45,024 bases of DNA from Sphaerobacter sp. (GTDB lineage: Bacteria; Chloroflexota; Chloroflexia; Thermomicrobiales; Thermomicrobiaceae), in contig NZ_JADGHZ010000010.1 in the NCBI RefSeq assembly GCF_019683595.1, positions 1-45,024 on the forward strand. Direction: 5' to 3'. Each line of letters starts with the position of its first letter. The first letter of the stretch is position 1. This document shows, one piece after another, positions 25,356-35,788 of this stretch. A program made the translations under genes and the position numbers. Below the pieces are notes generated by a model. It did no database searches. It worked only from the letters and a program-made list of their open reading frames with translations, and had not been told where the DNA came from.

Positions 25356-26354
25356 CTAGCCGCCGCGAACCGCGCGCAGCTTCTCCGTCAGCTTCGGTGC
25401 GATCTCCTGCACGTCGCCCACAATGCCGAAGTCGGCCATCTTGAAGATCGGCGCGTCGGGGTCGCGGTTGATCGCGACGATCGTCTCCGACCCGCGGATC
25501 CCGACCGTGTGCTGGACCGCGCCAGAGACGCCCAGGCCGATGTACAGCTTCGGCGCGATCGTCTTGCCGGTCTGGCCGACCTGCTCATAGTGCGGGCGCC
25601 ACCCGAGGTCGGTCACCGCGCGCGTCGCGCCGACCGCCCCGCCGAGCACCGCGGCCAAATCCTCGGCCAGCTTGAAGTTGGCAGCCTCACCCAGGCCACG
25701 GCCGCCGACGACGACCACCTCGGCCTGCTCCAGGTTGCTCGGCCCGGCCTCCGCCTGCACCAGATCCTTGACCGTCACCCGGATCTCGCCGGGCGCGAAG
25801 CTCAGCTCCAGCGGCGTCGTCTCCGCCGTCCGGCCGGGTTCCAGCTCGGGCGCCTCGAAGGCCCCGGCATGGATCGTGGCGAAGGTCAGCCCGTCCCCGG
25901 CGGCCCGCACCTCGGTCAGCACCTTGCCCTGGTAGACCGGGCGCGTGCCAACCCAGGCGCCGTCCTGCCGCCCAATCCGGATGCAGTCCACCAGGTACGC
26001 CGCGTCGCGCCGTGTCGCCAGGAACGGCGCCAGATCCCGCCCGCCGGTCGTCCCGGCCAGCAGTACGAGCGCCGGCCCCGTGGCGTCAATCGCCGCGTCG
26101 ACAGCCTTGGCGTAGGCATCGACGGTGAAGGCCGCCAGCTCCGGCGCATCGGCGACCAGCACCCGATCCGCGCCCAGGGCCGCTGCCTCGCTGGCGGCTG
26201 CATCGAGCCCGCTGCCCAGCACCACCGCCGCGAGCGACCCGCCGGTCTCACTCGCCAGCGTCCGGCCGATCCCGAACAACTCCCGAGACGTGTCCCGAAT
26301 GGCGCCATCCCGCGTCTCGACGACCAGGAGGACGCCGCTCGCTCCGTTCGTCAC
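25356..26354 (-). CDS. etfA: Electron transfer flavoprotein, alpha subunit
   Basis: This 332-aa FAD-binding ETF subunit (EtfA/FixB) accepts electrons from acyl-CoA dehydrogenases together with EtfB. The N-terminal half is the Rossmann-like domain (GVLLVVETRDG, VLLAGTTGGRDLAPFLA). The C-terminal FAD domain is unmistakable: VVVGGRGLGE, GWRPHYEQVGQTGKTIAPKL and YIGLGVSGAVQHTVGIRGS, then IVAINRDPDAPIFKMADFGI, near residues 225-315. Length is standard. It begins 33 nt after etfB and is followed by fixC, in the same operon as the upstream acyl-CoA genes or close to it. Confidence 0.97.
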   Translation of the reverse strand: MTNGASGVLLVVETRDGAIRDTSRELFGIGRTLASETGGSLAAVVLGSGLDAAASEAAALGADRVLVADAPELAAFTVDAYAKAVDAAIDATGPALVLLAGTTGGRDLAPFLATRRDAAYLVDCIRIGRQDGAWVGTRPVYQGKVLTEVRAAGDGLTFATIHAGAFEAPELEPGRTAETTPLELSFAPGEIRVTVKDLVQAEAGPSNLEQAEVVVVGGRGLGEAANFKLAEDLAAVLGGAVGATRAVTDLGWRPHYEQVGQTGKTIAPKLYIGLGVSGAVQHTVGIRGSETIVAINRDPDAPIFKMADFGIVGDVQEIAPKLTEKLRAVRGG

Positions 26355-26387
26355 CGCTGTTCCTCTCTCCGCTCCGTGAGCCGGGCA

Positions 26388-27155
26388 TCAGACCAGCTTG
26401 CGCTCCTGCAGGAAGGCCACCAATTGATCCACGGCGCTGTCAGCGTCGACATCCTTGAGGATGATGCCCTCGGCCGTCTCCTCCTCAACGAAGAGCTGCC
26501 CCCAGCTCACCCGGGACTGCGCCGCGTCGTCCGCGAGGCCGAGATCAGCCGCGCTCTTCGCCTCTGTCGGCTTGCGCCGGGCGGCCATGATGCCCTTGAG
26601 CGAGGGATAACGCGGCTCGTTCAGCCCGCTGAGAGCGCAGAGGATGGCCGGCGGCGCCAGGTCGATCACCTGCCGCCCGTCTTCGATCTCGCGCTGCACC
26701 GTGAGCCGCCCGTCCTGCTTCTCGAGCGCCACCACGTTGCTCACCACCGGCACGTCGAGCAAGGCCGCCAGCGCCGGACCGACGGACCCGGTGCCGCCGT
26801 CACTCGTCTCCTGGCCGACCAGGATCAGGTCGAACCCTTCGGCGCGCAGCACCGCCGCCAGCGCCTTCGCGGTGACGGCGCTGTCCCCGGAGGCCAGCGC
26901 CGCGTCTTCGACCACGATGGCCCGGTCCGCACCCATCGCCAGACAGCGGTTCAGCGTCTCCCGCGCTTGCCCCAGGCTCACCGCGACGATCTCAACGTCG
27001 CCCTGCTGCTCCTTGATCTGGATGGCCGCCTCCATCGCGTGCAGGTCGTACTCGTTGGCGACCTGCGGCGTGCCGGACTGGATATCGCCCGCGCGCGGGT
27101 CGAAGCGGACCGCGTTCGGGTCCGGCACCTGCTTCACCAGGACCACGATCTTCAA
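26388..27155 (-). CDS. etfB: Electron transfer flavoprotein, beta subunit
   Basis: This 255-aa EtfB/FixA subunit binds AMP (or a second flavin in bifurcating types) and docks acyl-CoA dehydrogenases. Seen are MKIVVLVKQVPDPNAVRFD at the N-terminus, NEYDLHAMEAAIQIKEQ, AMGADRAIVVED, and the signature LILVGQETSDGGTGSVGPAL with LAALLDVPVVSNV. It ends in the recognition-helix region VDQLVAFLQERKLV. The start codon is TTG (27155-27153), supported by GGAGG 7 nt upstream and by the exact family N-terminus. It leads etfB-etfA-fixC, 71 nt downstream of the enoyl-CoA hydratase gene. Confidence 0.97.
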   Translation of the reverse strand: MKIVVLVKQVPDPNAVRFDPRAGDIQSGTPQVANEYDLHAMEAAIQIKEQQGDVEIVAVSLGQARETLNRCLAMGADRAIVVEDAALASGDSAVTAKALAAVLRAEGFDLILVGQETSDGGTGSVGPALAALLDVPVVSNVVALEKQDGRLTVQREIEDGRQVIDLAPPAILCALSGLNEPRYPSLKGIMAARRKPTEAKSAADLGLADDAAQSRVSWGQLFVEEETAEGIILKDVDADSAVDQLVAFLQERKLV

Positions 27156-27226
27156 GCAACTACCTCCACCTAGTCATCAGGCCACCGCCGTTCGTCGTAC
27201 CCGAAACGGCCACCGGCCGCGGGTGT

Positions 27227-28000
<774 letters not shown>

Positions 28001-28122
28001 CGTCGCTCGCCTCCCGTCCCGCGACGACTTGCGCCGCCGCCACAAGGTCACGGTCGATCGCACCCCGCGCGGCGTCCGTGGCCGCGCGCTCGAGCACGTC
28101 CCGCGCCGCCTCCACAGGCAAA

Positions 28123-28152
28123 GAGGGGCGCGGCATCGCGCCAGCGCCCCTC
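28123..28152 (-). terminator. Hairpin between acyl-CoA dehydrogenase and enoyl-CoA hydratase genes
   Basis: GAGGGGCGC, a 12-nt loop and GCGCCCCTC form a perfect 9-bp stem 11 nt after the dehydrogenase stop on the minus strand. With no T-run after it, it may be a partial terminator or an mRNA 3'-end stabiliser rather than a full stop. Confidence 0.5.
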
Positions 28153-28162
28153 CCCGTTCGCC

Positions 28163-29377
28163 TTACGATCGCGATGCGACTTCGCTCTCCCAGGCCTGGG
28201 CCGGCGGCTGTGGGCAGCGCAGCGGCCGGTCGGTCCGGTAGCCGAGCGCATAGCCCGCCTGAATGAGCTGGTGGATCTCCCGCGTGCCCTCGTAGATGAC
28301 GGCGCCGCGCGCGTTGCGCATGTAGCGCTCGACCGGGTACTCGTTCGAATAGCCGTAGGCGCCGTGGATCTGGATGGCGTCGTTGGCGGCTTCAAAAGCC
28401 CGGTCGCAGGCGAACCACTTGGCCAGCGACGTCTCGCGGGTGTTCCGGATGCCGCGGTTCTTCAGCTCTGCCGCCCGCATCACCAGCAGCCGCGAGGCTT
28501 CCTCGCCCGCCACCATGTTGGCGATCATCTGCTGCACGAGCTCGAACTTCCCGATCTCCTGGCCGAACGCCTCCCGCTCGTGGCAGTACTTGATGCTGGC
28601 CTCCTTGGCGGCGCGGATGAGCCCGACCGCACCGGCGGCGACGGTGAAGCGGCCCTGGTCGATCGCGCTCATGGCGATCTTGAAGCCTTCACCCTCTTCG
28701 CCGATCCGGTTCTCGACCGGCACTCGCACGTTCTGGAAGTTGATCCACCCGGTATCGCCGGCGCGCACGCCGAGCTTGCCCTTGATCGATCCGGTGGTCA
28801 GCCCCTCCATACCGCGCTCGACCACCAGCGCGATCAAACCGTGATGCTTCTTGCTCGGATCGAGTGTGGCGAAGACGAGGAAGTGGTCGGCGGTGTTGGC
28901 CAGCGAGATCCACATCTTCTCGCCGTTGAGGATGTAATAGTCGCCGTCGCGCACCGCACGGGTCTGGATATTCCCGGCGTCCGAGCCCGCGCCCGGTTCA
29001 GTCAGGCCGAACGTGGCGAGCTTCTCACCCTTCGCCTGCGGCACGAGCCAGCGCTGCTTCTGCTCCTCGGTGGCCCACTGGTGCAGCGTCAGGCTGTTGA
29101 GCCCGACATGCACGCTCATCACCACCCGGAGGAACGTGTCGACGGCCTCGAGCTCCTCACACGCCAGGGCGAAGCTCACGTAGTCGAACCCGCCACCGCC
29201 GTACCGCTCGGGGATCGGCAGCCCTAGGATGCCGAGGCTTCCCATCTTATAGAGGACTTCCGGGTGGTACTCGCCCTTGGCGTCCCACTCCTGGATGTAG
29301 GGCGCGACCTCGCGCTGCGCGAACTCGCGCACCATGTCGCGGACCTGGATCTGTTCGCTGGTATATTCAAAGTCCAT
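28163..29377 (-). CDS. Acyl-CoA dehydrogenase
   Basis: This 404-aa FAD enzyme catalyses the first step of acyl-CoA beta-oxidation and delivers electrons to ETF. It shows the three-domain family layout: the N-terminal helical part (MDFEYTSEQIQVRDMVREFA), the middle beta domain with the FAD/substrate motifs FGLTEPGAGSDAGNIQTRA and GEKMWISLANTADH, and the C-terminal helical domain with REAFGQEIGKFELVQQMIAN. Near the C-terminus RGAVIYEGTREIHQLIQAGY carries the catalytic-base Glu (YEGT). The chain-length preference cannot be told. The ATG at 29377 has GGGAGG six nucleotides upstream; the extension to 29446 is out of character. It has its own promoter with an embedded palindrome. Confidence 0.97.
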   Translation of the reverse strand: MDFEYTSEQIQVRDMVREFAQREVAPYIQEWDAKGEYHPEVLYKMGSLGILGLPIPERYGGGGFDYVSFALACEELEAVDTFLRVVMSVHVGLNSLTLHQWATEEQKQRWLVPQAKGEKLATFGLTEPGAGSDAGNIQTRAVRDGDYYILNGEKMWISLANTADHFLVFATLDPSKKHHGLIALVVERGMEGLTTGSIKGKLGVRAGDTGWINFQNVRVPVENRIGEEGEGFKIAMSAIDQGRFTVAAGAVGLIRAAKEASIKYCHEREAFGQEIGKFELVQQMIANMVAGEEASRLLVMRAAELKNRGIRNTRETSLAKWFACDRAFEAANDAIQIHGAYGYSNEYPVERYMRNARGAVIYEGTREIHQLIQAGYALGYRTDRPLRCPQPPAQAWESEVASRS

Positions 29378-29454
29378 CAACGCCTCCCGGCACTGCCTAC
29401 GCGCATCGCATACGCGCGCGCCTGCGCGCGTCCCTTCCCCCCACAACCGGCCGC

Positions 29455-29484
29455 AGTATAGGGAACCCTATGCGAACGGGTCAA
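29455..29484 (-). promoter_or_regulatory. Acyl-CoA dehydrogenase promoter overlapping a palindrome
   Basis: On the minus strand TTGACC (29484-29479), an 18-nt spacer and TATACT (29460-29455) form a strong promoter. The palindrome ATAGGG-AA-CCCTAT (29458-29471) covers the -10 box and the adjoining spacer, a typical repressor operator position. The start would be near 29448, about 70 nt before the ATG. The rest of the 283-nt gap to the divergent zinc-ribbon gene shows only a strong but apparently unused AGGAGG at about 29590-29595. Confidence 0.8.
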
Positions 29485-29660
29485 GCACAGCATCCGTGAG
29501 GACGCGCGCACCTCACCTGTGCAAACGGCCGCGCCATCTGTATCATTGCCGCCGCCCTCCGACGGACGTTGCGAGGGTTTTCGCTTGTTAGGAGGCACGG
29601 TGACCTGCACGCGGCGGGACAGCCGTGCATCGCATCTCAGTGCACGAGTGTTAGGGGATC

Positions 29661-29939
29661 ATGGGTCAACCGGAATCACGCAACACGCTCACTCGCTACT
29701 GCAAGTCCTGCGGCGAACTAGTCCAGGTAGACGGTTTCGTGGACGACCGCTACGTCCTCTGCGCCCGCTGCGAGATCTGGGCAGCCGGGCGCGGTTTGAA
29801 TCAGTTCCACGCACGCGCGACGCAGGCCGTCGATGACCACTACGAGCCCACCGAGCGCGAGCGGCAGTGGTGGCAGTTCCTCTCGTGGCTGATCGCCACC
29901 GGGCGACTGAGCGTCGGCCCCAACGAAGGGGCGCGCTAA
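29661..29939 (+). CDS. Small zinc-ribbon protein
   Basis: This 92-aa protein of unrecognised family has a four-cysteine zinc-ribbon knuckle pair: CKSCGELVQVDGFVDDRYVL then CARCEIW (C-x2-C, 17 residues, C-x2-C, residues about 14-37). The rest is polar with a tryptophan-rich segment RERQWWQFLSWLIATG. It could bind nucleic acid or a partner protein; no enzyme motif is present. The ATG at 29661 has AGGGG close upstream. It stands between divergent acyl-CoA dehydrogenase and convergent GYD genes, and is followed by an 11-bp hairpin. Confidence 0.68.
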   Translation: MGQPESRNTLTRYCKSCGELVQVDGFVDDRYVLCARCEIWAAGRGLNQFHARATQAVDDHYEPTERERQWWQFLSWLIATGRLSVGPNEGAR

Positions 29940-29992
29940 CCTCGCTGAACACCCCCACCCGCAGTACCGAGCCAACGGAAACGCGACATCGA

Positions 29993-30022
29993 GGAGCCGG
30001 GCCTGATGCACGGCCCGGCTCC
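29993..30022 (+). terminator. Hairpin after the zinc-ribbon gene
   Basis: GGAGCCGGGCC, loop TGATGCAC, and GGCCCGGCTCC form a perfect 11-bp stem about 54 nt past the stop, without a T-run. A second stem TTGCCGC-ACAG-GCGGCAA at 30187-30204 lies just downstream of the convergent GYD gene. I see nothing else in 29940-30207. Confidence 0.55.
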
Positions 30023-30207
30023 GCACTCCCGACGCTTCGGCACGCTCGCGAGCCCCGGTGTTCCGGACGCGGCGGCGGTCGGCGTCGAGGCTTCCGTCAC
30101 GCTGCTATGGCGCTGCGTCGTTTGGAACCGACGTCTCCCGCATTCCTCTCTCGTCGTCCTTCGCGGAAGCGGAGCGCTCTCCCGCATTGCCGCACAGGCG
30201 GCAACGG

Positions 30208-30501
30208 TTACGGGACCTTCTGCAGGATCCGCTGCATCTCCTCGGCAGAGAAGGCGCGCAGCGTCTCCGTGCGCACATGCCCCTGCGATGCAATCGCCAC
30301 CGCGAGCGCCGTCGCGGTCTCGTCGTCAGGCATCTCGGCAACACCTACGACATCGTGACTGCCGAGCGTCCAGTAGATCGTGCTCAGATCGCCGCCCATG
30401 CTCTGGGCGAGTTGTTGCGCATGGCGTGCACGGTCGACCGTGGACTTGGCGCTCTTGACGCCCTGCTCGGTCCAGCTTATCAGCAGCACGTAGGTCGGCA
30501 T
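30208..30501 (-). CDS. GYD-domain protein
   Basis: This 97-aa protein has the small dimeric alpha-beta-barrel-like GYD fold. It opens MPTYVLLISWTEQGVKSAKS, has STVDRARHAQQLAQSMGGDL, then STIYWTLGSHDVVGVAEMPD, the segment that gives the family its usual G-x-YD wording (here GSHDVV). It closes ETATALAVAIASQGHVRTET. The biochemical role of the family is not established. The ATG at 30501 (GGTGG 4 nt upstream) is preferred over an in-frame extension to 30651 that is poorly structured. A short hairpin follows the stop. Confidence 0.8.
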   Translation of the reverse strand: MPTYVLLISWTEQGVKSAKSTVDRARHAQQLAQSMGGDLSTIYWTLGSHDVVGVAEMPDDETATALAVAIASQGHVRTETLRAFSAEEMQRILQKVP

Positions 30502-30657
30502 GGGACCACCCTTCTGACGTTGCAAGCCTGGGATGCGGGTGATCGGTGAGGTGCGAGAGTCGTCGGTTATGTTTAGTGTAACACGGGCACCCGCACGGTG
30601 GAACGCGCGGGGTCGGCCGGAGCAGCCCGGTCCGGGCAGGTCGCCCGACACGCCACA

Positions 30658-32394
<1,737 letters not shown>

Positions 32395-32416
32395 GCTCCC
32401 CTCCCGCCCTGCGGTG

Positions 32417-35101
32417 TCAGCGACTCGGGTTGGCGCCTCGCAGCCGCGCCTGCTGCTCGAAGAGCCAGTCGAGCGCCTCCCGCGGCGTGAGCGTCGTCAG
32501 GTCCAGGGAATCAAGCGCGCGAGCCAGGCGCTCGGCTTCCGACAACGCCGGCGTGAAGCCGTCGAGCCTGAGCTGGTACGGCAATCCATCCTCGGCGACC
32601 CGGGGAGCCGTCGTATCTCGCTCAGCCGGGCCAGCAGACGGTGCAGGTCGCATTTCTGTCAACCCCGCCAGCACGGACTCGGCCCGCTCCGCCACCCAGG
32701 GCGGGAGCCCAGCCAGCCGCGCCACCTGGATGCCGTACGCTCGGTCGGCCGGCCCCGGCCGCACGGCGTAGAGGAAGATCACGCGCTCGTCCGTCTCCAA
32801 CGCCGCCAGGTGGACGTTCGCCACATCCGCGAGACGCTCCGCCAGCGCGGTCAGTTCCAGATAGTGGGTTGCGAAGAGCGTGCGCGCCCGCACCCGGTCG
32901 TGGAGATCCTCCAGCACCGCCTGCGCGATCGCCAGCCCGTCCTGCCTGCCGGTCCCGCGCCCGACCTCATCCAAAATGACCAGGCTGCGCTCGGTCGCCT
33001 GGCGCAGGATGGTAGCCGTCTCCAGCATCTCGACCATGAACGTACTTGACCCGCCCGCCAGGTCGTCCTGTGCACCGACGCGGGTGAAGATCCGGTCGAC
33101 CAGCCCGATCCGCGCTCGCTCGGCGGGGACGAACGAACCGATCTGCGCCAGGAGGACGATCAGCGCGACCTGCCGCAGGTAGGTGCTCTTCCCGCCCATG
33201 TTCGGCCCGGTAACGACCAGCACGCGCGGCGCCTCGCCACCGAGACGGCAGTCGTTCGCGATGAACGCCTCGCCCTCAAGGCTCGCTTCCACCACCGGGT
33301 GACGCCCGCCCACGATCTCCAGCGTGGCGCTGTCCTCCAGCGCCGGCCGCGTCCACCCGCCCCGGTCGGCGACCACCGCCAGGGACAGGAGCGCGTCGAG
33401 TAGCGCCAGCCGGTTCGCCGTGGCCAGCAGCCGCCCGGTGGCCGCGGTCACGTCGCGCGTCAGCCTCGCCAGCGCCGCGCGCTCGAGGGCGGCGATCTCC
33501 TCATCCGCGGCCAGGATGCGCGCCTCCGCCTCCTTCAACGCCGCGGTCACGTAACGCTCGCCTGTCGCCACCGTCTGCTTGCGCACGTAGTCGCCGGGCA
33601 CCCGCGCCAGGTTGGGTCGCGTCACCTCGATGTAGTAGCCGAAGACCTTGTTATAGCCGACCTTCAGCGACTTGATCCCGGTTCGCTCCCGCTCCCGCCG
33701 CTCCAGTCCGGCCAGCCAGCGGCGGGTCGCCATGGCGCCGTCCCGAGCGGCGTCCAGCTCGGCCGAGAACCCGGCGCGGATCCGGGCCCCATCCTCCGGG
33801 TCGTCTTCCACGGCCGCTTCGACCAGCGCCAGTACGTCGGCGCACGGGTCGATCTCGTCCGCGAAGGCAGCCAGCGCGGGGTCACCGCTGACGCGGAGCG
33901 ACGCCAGGATCGGCGAGACGGCGCGCAGCGCCCCGCCCAAGGTGAGGAAGTCCCGGGCGGTGCCCAGCCCTTGCGTCACCCGCCCGACCAGTCGCTCCAG
34001 GTCGCCCACACCCCCCAGCGACGAGATGATGGCCGCTCGCAGCGTCGGACGCGCGACCAGGCCGGCGACAACCGCCTGCCGCCGCTGCAGCTCGGAGAGA
34101 TCCCGCAGCGGCTGGCCCACCAGCCGGCGCAAGGTCCGGGCGCCCATCGCGGTTCGGGTCTCGTCGAGCACACCGAGCAGGCTCCCGCGTGTGCCGCCGG
34201 TCCGCAGGCTGCGGGTCAACTCGAGATTGCGGCGCGTCGCCGCGTCGAGCCCCACCCAGCCATCGGTGGACTCCGTCCGCAATCCGGTCAGCAGCGGCAA
34301 GAGCGCCGGGTTGGTCCGCTCCAGGTACGCCAGAATCGCCCCAGCGGCCGCGATCGCCGCGGGCCGATCTTCACAGCCGAACGGCACCAGCGAGCGCACG
34401 CCGAGGTGTCGGATGAGTTCCGCCCGCGCCCGCGCCGGCTCGAAGCGCCAGTGCTCCATCCGCGTGCGGTGTGCGACCTCGACGTCATCGGCGCGCCCGT
34501 CGTCCGGCACCAGGCACTCGGCCGGGTTGAGCCGCGCCAGTTCCTCGGCGAGCTGATCGCGCGCACGCGGCCCGGACAGCTCCGTCACCGCGAACTCGCC
34601 GGTGCTTACGTCCGTCCAGGCCAGTCCAATCCGGTCGCCGAGCGGGCAGATCGACGCCAGATACCGGTTCTCACCCTCCGGGAGGAGCGCCGCCTCGCCG
34701 ACCGTTCCCGGGCTCAGCACGCGCGTGACGGCGCGCTCGACCAATCCCCGGCCCGGCTCGCTGACCTGTTCGGCGATCGCGATGGTGTGCCCGTGTGCCA
34801 GGAGACGTGCCAGGTAGTGGTTCAGCGCATGGTACGGGATGCCGGCCATCGGCACCCGACCGTTCCGCCCGAAGCTGCGCGAGGTCAGCGTGATGCGTGC
34901 GTCGCGGGCCACAACGCGGGCGTCGTCGTCGAACGCCTCGTAGAAGTCGCCCATGCGGTAAAGGAGGATGGCGTGGGGGTGCTGTGCCTTCAGGTCGAGG
35001 TACTGCCGGCGCGACGGCACGAGATCGGACGCGCCGGACCGTCCCCTGCCCGCCGCCCGGCTGCGAACCGTCTTCCCCTGCCGCGCCGAACCCTGTGCCA
35101 T
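32417..35101 (-). CDS. mutS: DNA mismatch repair protein MutS
   Basis: This 894-aa MutS1 ATPase finds base mismatches and loops. Domain I holds ILLYRMGDFYEAFDDDA (the mismatch-stacking Phe and Glu of F-x-E), RITLTSRSFGRNGRVPMAGI and HYLARLLAHGHTIAIAEQ. Later come the core lever/clamp, and the ATPase with Walker A TGPNMGGKSTYLRQVA, the signature DLAGGSSTFMVEM and Walker B LVILDEVGRGTG. The usual GRGTSTYDGLA reads GRGTGRQDGLA here, a local variation. The helix-turn-helix dimer part AGLPPWVAERAESVLAG is present. The ATG at 35101 sits 7 nt from a TATAAT box, so the message is probably leaderless. It is followed closely by mutL. Confidence 0.97.
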   Translation of the reverse strand: MAQGSARQGKTVRSRAAGRGRSGASDLVPSRRQYLDLKAQHPHAILLYRMGDFYEAFDDDARVVARDARITLTSRSFGRNGRVPMAGIPYHALNHYLARLLAHGHTIAIAEQVSEPGRGLVERAVTRVLSPGTVGEAALLPEGENRYLASICPLGDRIGLAWTDVSTGEFAVTELSGPRARDQLAEELARLNPAECLVPDDGRADDVEVAHRTRMEHWRFEPARARAELIRHLGVRSLVPFGCEDRPAAIAAAGAILAYLERTNPALLPLLTGLRTESTDGWVGLDAATRRNLELTRSLRTGGTRGSLLGVLDETRTAMGARTLRRLVGQPLRDLSELQRRQAVVAGLVARPTLRAAIISSLGGVGDLERLVGRVTQGLGTARDFLTLGGALRAVSPILASLRVSGDPALAAFADEIDPCADVLALVEAAVEDDPEDGARIRAGFSAELDAARDGAMATRRWLAGLERRERERTGIKSLKVGYNKVFGYYIEVTRPNLARVPGDYVRKQTVATGERYVTAALKEAEARILAADEEIAALERAALARLTRDVTAATGRLLATANRLALLDALLSLAVVADRGGWTRPALEDSATLEIVGGRHPVVEASLEGEAFIANDCRLGGEAPRVLVVTGPNMGGKSTYLRQVALIVLLAQIGSFVPAERARIGLVDRIFTRVGAQDDLAGGSSTFMVEMLETATILRQATERSLVILDEVGRGTGRQDGLAIAQAVLEDLHDRVRARTLFATHYLELTALAERLADVANVHLAALETDERVIFLYAVRPGPADRAYGIQVARLAGLPPWVAERAESVLAGLTEMRPAPSAGPAERDTTAPRVAEDGLPYQLRLDGFTPALSEAERLARALDSLDLTTLTPREALDWLFEQQARLRGANPSR

Positions 35102-35107
35102 GCAGGC

Positions 35108-35135
35108 ATTATACGCAAGGTCCCCGGCGAGTCAT
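35108..35135 (-). promoter_or_regulatory. mutSL promoter giving a leaderless start
   Basis: TATAAT (35113-35108) is a perfect -10 box on the minus strand, with ATGACT (35135-35130, four of six consensus bases) 16 nt upstream. The A of the mutS ATG is the seventh base after the box, the usual +1 position. No ribosome-binding site is possible in the remaining 6 nt. Confidence 0.7.
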
Positions 35136-35140
35136 CGGGA

Positions 35141-35237
35141 GGTGGTGCGTGTTCCGTGTTCCGCGTTCCGTCCGTCTCCCCTCTCCCCTGGTGGGAGAGG
35201 GGCCGGGGGTGAGGGGGACGCACCACGGAACACGCAT
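35141..35237. repeat. Dispersed inverted repeat, copy B, with internal GAGAGGGG hairpin
   Basis: The left flank is the 22-nt run shared with copy A (35142-35163, core GTGCGTGTTCCGTGTTCCG). The right flank repeats it inverted (TGCGTGTTCCGTG at 35146-35158 against 35224-35236, 13 perfect pairs). Between them is CCCCTCTCCC-CTGGT-GGGAGAGGGG (35178-35202) plus CCGGGGGTGAGGGGG. The inner unit resembles the CCCTCTCCC/GGGAGAGGG hairpins scattered through many GC-rich genomes. It fills the gap between birA and mutS. Confidence 0.75.
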
Positions 35238-35250
35238 TAGCCAGCGCGCC

Positions 35251-35787
35251 TCACCCTGCCAACCCGGGCACGCGTTCCAGGTGCCGCAGGATCGCGCGCA
35301 GCAGCGCCTCGCGGTCATGCTCGCGGCCTGTGGCGATGAGGAGGCTGGTGGCGGTCGGGACCGGAAGGAGATCCTCGGGGAGGTTCACATTCAATCCGAT
35401 GCCGATCAGCAGGTAGTCGAGGTGATCGCCGCGGATACTGGTCTGGACCAGAATCCCGGCGACTTTCTTGCCATCGATGAGCAGGTCGTTCGGCTCTTTG
35501 ATGGTGGGCTGGACGCCGGTTGCCTCCGCGACGGCCGCAGCCACGCGCTCGCCAATGTCCCGCAGCAGCGTGGGTGACTGGGCCACGGCGAGCGGCGGGC
35601 GGAAGAGGGCGGTGAACAGCAGGCAGGTGCCGGGCGGCGCCAGCCACACCCGGCCCATGCGGCCACGGCCGGCCGTCTGCTCCTCGGCGACGACGACCGT
35701 CCCGACCGGGGCGCCTCGTCCAGCCAGGTCCGCGGCCACGTCCATCGTCGAGGTGACCGTGGTGCGCCGCTCGATGCGCCACTCCAC
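35251..35787 (-). CDS. birA: Biotin--protein ligase, C-terminally short
   Basis: This 178-aa class-I biotin protein ligase (no N-terminal DNA-binding domain) attaches biotin to carboxylase carrier domains. Visible are STMDVAADLAGRGAP, the biotinyl-AMP-binding AEEQTAGRGRMGRVWLAPPG, KEPNDLLIDGKKVAGILVQ (family KWPND, here with Glu for Trp) and GIGLNVNLP, then ATSLL and REALLRAILRHLE. The chain stops there: the rest of the catalytic domain's last helix region and the SH3-like C-terminal domain (roughly 60-70 residues) are missing, just where repeat copy B begins. It may be active but impaired, or a recent truncation. The GTG at 35787 starts 1 nt after the stop of the CNNM-type gene, so it is translationally coupled. 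Confidence 0.85.
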   Translation of the reverse strand: MEWRIERRTTVTSTMDVAADLAGRGAPVGTVVVAEEQTAGRGRMGRVWLAPPGTCLLFTALFRPPLAVAQSPTLLRDIGERVAAAVAEATGVQPTIKEPNDLLIDGKKVAGILVQTSIRGDHLDYLLIGIGLNVNLPEDLLPVPTATSLLIATGREHDREALLRAILRHLERVPGLAG

Positions 35788-35788
35788 G

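Noticed and set aside
23850-27173. 1107-codon plus-strand open frame opposite fixC-etfA-etfB
   Set aside because: The composition (RRH, DHR, LLHQ strings) is that of an antisense shadow, while the minus strand encodes three complete, recognisable proteins.
29600-29836. GTG open frame behind a strong AGGAGG site overlapping the zinc-ribbon gene
   Set aside because: The product is Arg/Ser-rich, has no motif, and overlaps out of frame a protein with a convincing C-x2-C pair; the site is probably fortuitous.
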